From Bacillota bacterium (GTDB lineage: Bacteria; Bacillota; UBA4882; UBA8346): a stretch of DNA of 16,106 bases. Shown piece by piece: positions 12,656 to 16,106 of the stretch. Numbering within the stretch: the stretch's first letter is position 1; the number at the start of each line of letters is the position of its first letter. Both the position numbers and the translations under genes were made by a program. The stretch is taken from positions 1 to 16,106 of the forward strand of contig JAEZKW010000242.1 in assembly GCA_023415375.1 (NCBI GenBank), in the 5' to 3' direction. Below the pieces are notes generated by a model, which saw only the letters and a program-made list of their open reading frames with translations, was not told the DNA's origin and made no database searches.

Positions 12656-13588
12656 TTATTTGATATTTTTCAATTTCGGATCCAACGCATCGCGCAGGCC
12701 GTCGCCGAAAAAGTTAAAGCAAAGCACGGTTATAAAAATGGCGATACCCGGAAAAATCGCCACCCAAGGCGCATTTTGCAATAGTACCAGATCCTGAGCG
12801 TTGGTCAGCATGCTACCCCAACTGAACTGGGGCGGCTGCACTCCGAGACCCAAAAAACTCAGGGTTGATTCGGTCAAGATTGAGTAAGCTACCATCAAGG
12901 TGGCGTTGACGATTACCGGCGCTGTAACGTTTGGCATGATGTGGCGGAAGATAATGCGGGTATTGCTAAAACCCATGGCATGAGCGGCCTCGACAAATTC
13001 CCGTTCTTTGTAACGCAAAAATTCGCCCCGCACAATGCGGGCGATGCTCATCCAATTGGTGGCGCTGATCACGAGGGCAATCCCCACCGCATTGAGCTGT
13101 ACAAAGGCGGCAAAAATAATTAGCAGAAACATCGTGGGTAGAGAGAGCATGATATCAACAAAGCGCATCAGCACCATGTCCAGACGGCCGCCGTAATAGC
13201 CGGATAAAGCGCCGTAGGTGACTCCAATGATGATTGAAAAAAGCGAAGTCAAAAAGGCGACAATCAGCGATACCCGGGAACCGTATAAAATCCGGCTCCA
13301 CAGATCGCGCCCCATATCATCGGTACCCAGAAGATGGGCGCTGGAAGGCGCCAATTTCTGCAATTGGGGCGATAAGTCGATTTTGGTGGGAGCATGGGTT
13401 GCTAATAACGGGGCCGCGAAAGCCCCCAAAATAATGATCAACAAGATAATGCTAGCCGCTAAGGCCAGCTTGTTTTTACGGAAGGCCCGCCAAATCATAA
13501 AAAAGTTGCCGACCTCCGGCGCTAAATTACCGAATTGGGCCAGGTCACCGTCATTGGCTATGGTTGTCAAAGTGGTTTCTTCTGCCAT
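12656..13588 (-). CDS. oppC: Peptide ABC transporter permease OppC/DppC
   Basis: 310-residue inner-membrane permease of the importer. The N-terminal cytoplasmic part leads to a membrane segment (about 40-60), then the C-subunit hallmark LLGTDDMGRDLWSR (86-99), then five more predicted membrane segments with the EAA loop (about 200-220: EAAHAMGFSNTRIIFRHIMPN region) that docks the ATPases. It ends in DGLRDALDPKLKN, as usual for this family. ATG 13588 has AGGGGGTGA six bases upstream, and that site overlaps the oppB stop, so the two are closely coupled. Confidence 0.93.
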   Translation of the reverse strand: MAEETTLTTIANDGDLAQFGNLAPEVGNFFMIWRAFRKNKLALAASIILLIIILGAFAAPLLATHAPTKIDLSPQLQKLAPSSAHLLGTDDMGRDLWSRILYGSRVSLIVAFLTSLFSIIIGVTYGALSGYYGGRLDMVLMRFVDIMLSLPTMFLLIIFAAFVQLNAVGIALVISATNWMSIARIVRGEFLRYKEREFVEAAHAMGFSNTRIIFRHIMPNVTAPVIVNATLMVAYSILTESTLSFLGLGVQPPQFSWGSMLTNAQDLVLLQNAPWVAIFPGIAIFITVLCFNFFGDGLRDALDPKLKNIK

Positions 13589-13601
13589 CCATCGTCACCC
13601 C

Positions 13602-14591
13602 CTAACCTTCGTACTTGACTCTGGGGTCAAGCACCGTATATAAAATATCAGCTGTAAAATTGGCCACAATGACCAGGAAGGCGGTAATGACAGTGATGCC
13701 CATTAATACCTGGTAATCACGGTTGAAAACCGAAGTGATAAAGAGATGGCCCATGCCCGGCCAGGAAAAAATGGTTTCAGTAACCACCGCCCCGCCGAAA
13801 AAACCGGGTAGATCCAAAGCCATTACAGTCACGATCGGTGTCAAGGCATTGCGGAGAGCATGCTTATAAATAACTATTTTTGCGGGCGTCCCTTTGGCCC
13901 GGGCCGTCCGGATATAATCTTGGTGAATCACATCTAACATTGAGGAGCGCATATACCGGCTCCAACTAGCGGTATTGGCTAGGCCTAACACCAGGGCAGG
14001 CATGAGCAGATAGCGAAGGTGTTCCCAAAAAACTGCAAAAGGCCGGATAATTAACGGGAAATCCGCGGCGCTAAACCAGGGAGTTAGGTAACCTCCGGCC
14101 GGAAACATTCCCAACCATAAGGCAAAAATCAAAATCATCAACATTCCGAACCAGAAAGTGGGCAGCGACAGTCCGATAAAGGAACCAAAAGTGACGAGGT
14201 AATCGCCAAGGGAGTTGCGGTGGGTCGCCGAGAAAATGCCGATGGGAATGGCGATACATACGGAGATCAAAAAAGAAACCACCATCAAGGTGAGTGTAGC
14301 CGGTAAACGCTCGGCGATTTCAGTAGTCACCGGGCGGCCGGTTTTGTAAGAAAGGCCCAAGTCGCCGTGGGCCATGGCTTTGATCCATAGCACATAACGT
14401 ACGGGGGCGGGCTTGTCGAGGCCCATTTGTTTAGAGATACGCGCCTTGGCTGCTGCGGTAATCTTGGGATTTTCGGCATAAACCGCCATTGGCCCGCCCG
14501 GCGCCAGGTTCATCAGCGCAAAAGAAATGACGGAAATGATAAAGAGCGAAATCAAGGAGATGAACAGCCTTTTCAATATCTTCTGTCCCAA
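13602..14591 (-). CDS. oppB: Peptide ABC transporter permease OppB/DppB
   Basis: 329-residue inner-membrane permease. An N-terminal membrane segment (about 8-28) precedes the periplasmic-type loop with PGGPM, then the BPD_transp_1 core, and the EAA loop lies at about 227-250 (YIRTARAKGTPAKIVIYKHA). The end, DILYTVLDPRVKYEG, is standard for OppB/DppB. The start is TTG at 14591 with AGGAGGGG seven bases upstream; no better start exists nearby. A 107-base gap containing a stem-loop separates it from the binding-protein gene, whereas the other operon gaps are 17 bases or fewer. Confidence 0.93.
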   Translation of the reverse strand: MGQKILKRLFISLISLFIISVISFALMNLAPGGPMAVYAENPKITAAAKARISKQMGLDKPAPVRYVLWIKAMAHGDLGLSYKTGRPVTTEIAERLPATLTLMVVSFLISVCIAIPIGIFSATHRNSLGDYLVTFGSFIGLSLPTFWFGMLMILIFALWLGMFPAGGYLTPWFSAADFPLIIRPFAVFWEHLRYLLMPALVLGLANTASWSRYMRSSMLDVIHQDYIRTARAKGTPAKIVIYKHALRNALTPIVTVMALDLPGFFGGAVVTETIFSWPGMGHLFITSVFNRDYQVLMGITVITAFLVIVANFTADILYTVLDPRVKYEG

Positions 14592-14651
14592 TCAATAACC
14601 CCTCCTGCCATATCATGTAAAGATCATATATAGTGTAGAACATTAATAATG

Positions 14652-14677
14652 GGGGATAGCCCAAAATAGCTATCCCC
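14652..14677 (-). promoter_or_regulatory. Intercistronic stem-loop between binding-protein and permease genes
   Basis: GGGGATAGC (14652-14660) pairs perfectly with GCTATCCCC (14669-14677), a 9-bp stem with an 8-base loop, 21 bases after the binding-protein stop. On the minus strand no U tract follows the stem, so it is not a standard terminator. Similar hairpins between binding-protein and permease genes protect the upstream mRNA or cause partial termination, raising binding-protein levels; that role here is inference. Confidence 0.7.
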
Positions 14678-14698
14678 ATTGCAATTGCTAATGTAGGG

Positions 14699-16106
14699 TT
14701 ATTTCCATTCCCATTGAGCCATATTCCAGGTAAAATAGGCCATGGTGGGATTGGTTTTAAAGTTGGCCAGGTTCCCGTTAACTGCGTTAATGTCATTATA
14801 ATAATAGACAAACATATAGGGTACGTCTTCGGTTAGAATCTGCTGCACTTCATCGTAGATCTTCTTCCGCTTGGCGGTATTCAGCTCCGTCTGTCCGGCG
14901 GTCACCAGGTAGTCGATGCGTGGATTTTTATAACCCACATAGTTCTGGCCTTGTCCGTGGTTTTCGTCAGGAATTTGGTTGGAATGCCATAGTGTATAAC
15001 AGTCGGGATCCACTCCTGAAACCCAGGCAAATATGGCCACATCAAATTTGATATTTTTAAGAATATCGCCGAAAAATGCGGCGCTTTCGTAATTTTGGAT
15101 GTCCACCTTGGCGCCGACGGCTTCCCAGTTCTGTTTGGCGATCTCCTCGAATTTTTCCCGGGTTTTATTTCCGGCGTTGGTGTTAAGTTTAAATGCCAGC
15201 TTCAGGCCGTTCTTTTCCCGGACGCCGTCGGGTCCAACTTTCCAGTCGGCCTGATCCAGGATTTGTTTGGCTTTGGCCGGATTGTAGTCGTATTTTTTGA
15301 CTTTGGCATTATAAGCCCAAGACATAGAGACAACACAGGAGTCGGCCGGCGTACCCACGCTGCCTAACACAGTCTCAATGAATTTCGCCTTTGGAAAAGC
15401 ATAGCAAAGAGCCTGACGGACTGCTTTATCCTTGAATACCGGATTGCGTAAGTTGAAATCGGCATGCATATAAATGAAAGCGGGATCCTTGAAAACTTGG
15501 ATATTGGTGCCACTTTTCTGCATATCCAACAGTTCTTTATATTGGCTGGCTTGAGCGTCGGGATAAATGTCAATATCGCCCTTTTTGAACTGGGCCAGCA
15601 TGGCGTTGGTATCGGGAATCACTTTGAAGACAACGGTATCGATCTTAGGTTGGCCTTTAATAAAGTAATTGGGATTGCGTTTTAACATGATATACTGGTC
15701 GGCTTTCCAATCGACCAGGCAGTAGGGACCGGAACCGATGGGATGACGGGAGAAGTCGCCGCCTTTGGTAAGGGCGCCTTTGGCCTTGAATTCTTTTTCC
15801 AAAATATGTTTGGGGAGAATCGCCCAACCGGTATAGCACCAGTTCTCCAGCCAGGGTGCATTAGGCTTGTTCAGGGTAATGCGGAAATTATAGTTGTCGA
15901 GCACTTTGAATTCCTTAATCTTATCCCACATTTCAGTGGAAGGTAACGCATTATTCTTATTGGTAGCCATTTCATACAGAAATTGCACATCGGCGGTGGT
16001 CAACTCCACCCCGTCCGAGAATTTAACCCCTTTGCGGAGCTGAAAGGTATAAACCAGACCGTCGGCGCTAACCGTGGGCAACTTGGTCAACAACTCCGGT
16101 TCCATC
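14699..16106 (-). CDS. Peptide ABC transporter substrate-binding protein, 5' end outside window
   Basis: Extracellular solute-binding protein family 5 (OppA/DppA type). 468 or more residues are visible, running off the window edge at 16106; the signal peptide and probably the first several dozen residues are missing, so the Met at 16105 is unlikely to be the true start. Hallmarks include TVSADGLVYTFQLRKGVKF, the SBP_bac_5 N-terminal signature, followed by SDGVELTTADVQF, then HPIGSGPYCLVDWK and the C-terminal pattern KRKKIYDEVQQILTEDVPY. It delivers the ligand to OppBC. The ligand cannot be told from sequence: this family binds peptides, nickel, haem or oligosaccharides. It is the first visible gene of the operon, and the promoter lies outside the window. 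Confidence 0.93.
   Translation of the reverse strand, partial: MEPELLTKLPTVSADGLVYTFQLRKGVKFSDGVELTTADVQFLYEMATNKNNALPSTEMWDKIKEFKVLDNYNFRITLNKPNAPWLENWCYTGWAILPKHILEKEFKAKGALTKGGDFSRHPIGSGPYCLVDWKADQYIMLKRNPNYFIKGQPKIDTVVFKVIPDTNAMLAQFKKGDIDIYPDAQASQYKELLDMQKSGTNIQVFKDPAFIYMHADFNLRNPVFKDKAVRQALCYAFPKAKFIETVLGSVGTPADSCVVSMSWAYNAKVKKYDYNPAKAKQILDQADWKVGPDGVREKNGLKLAFKLNTNAGNKTREKFEEIAKQNWEAVGAKVDIQNYESAAFFGDILKNIKFDVAIFAWVSGVDPDCYTLWHSNQIPDENHGQGQNYVGYKNPRIDYLVTAGQTELNTAKRKKIYDEVQQILTEDVPYMFVYYYNDINAVNGNLANFKTNPTMAYFTWNMAQWEWK

Noticed and set aside
13218..13643. A 141-codon plus-strand frame opposite oppC
   Set aside because: It lies antisense to a clear permease gene, and its product has no recognisable features.
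1..16106. CRISPR arrays, rRNA, tRNA, toxin-antitoxin or defence genes
   Set aside because: No regularly spaced repeats, no conserved RNA gene segments and no gene pairs of these types were seen on either strand.

Overview
The window looks like chromosomal DNA from an endospore-forming member of the Bacillota (Firmicutes), probably clostridial. The evidence is a YyaC-type sporulation protein gene, strong AGGAGG-type ribosome binding sites, many TTG and GTG starts, U-tract terminators, and an AT-rich first part. A heptosyltransferase-fold (GT9) gene hints at a complex, possibly diderm, envelope but does not prove one. No rRNA, tRNA or CRISPR array was seen.

Layout. Positions 1-1460 hold a structured leader, a stand-alone MsmX/UgpC-type sugar-importer ATPase gene and its terminator. 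A convergent yyaC gene follows (1459-2100, minus). An intergenic stretch with two secondary-structure candidates (2101-2413) precedes an envelope-type run on the plus strand: a GT9 glycosyltransferase, an overlapping LPG-synthetase/flippase-like membrane protein, a PspC-domain protein and, behind a terminator-like hairpin, a 690-residue six-hairpin glycosidase-like protein. A near-consensus promoter that shares bases with that gene's stop codon drives a small S1-domain RNA-binding protein, which ends at a good terminator. Then come two secreted proteins of unknown function in convergent orientation, the second with EF-hand-like calcium loops, and an M14-family zinc peptidase/amidase.

About 130 bases with transposon-like inverted ends (10488-10619) separate this AT-rich part from a clearly more GC-rich minus-strand operon. 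In transcription order the operon encodes a substrate-binding protein (5' end outside the window), OppB/DppB, OppC/DppC, OppD/DppD and OppF/DppF, a complete peptide (or nickel/oligosaccharide) ABC importer. A 9-bp stem-loop lies between the binding-protein gene and the permease gene, where it could let the binding protein be made in excess.

Working together: the Opp-type importer and the M14 enzyme could both serve uptake and breakdown of (muro)peptides, the GT9/flippase-like/PspC group fits envelope glycan or lipid work, and the lone MsmX-type ATPase probably powers sugar importers encoded elsewhere. These links are inference. I see no strong case for a wholly new defence or mobile system. 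The most unusual items are the hairpin over the start of the glycosidase-like gene, the structured leaders, and the transposon-end relic at the base-composition boundary.
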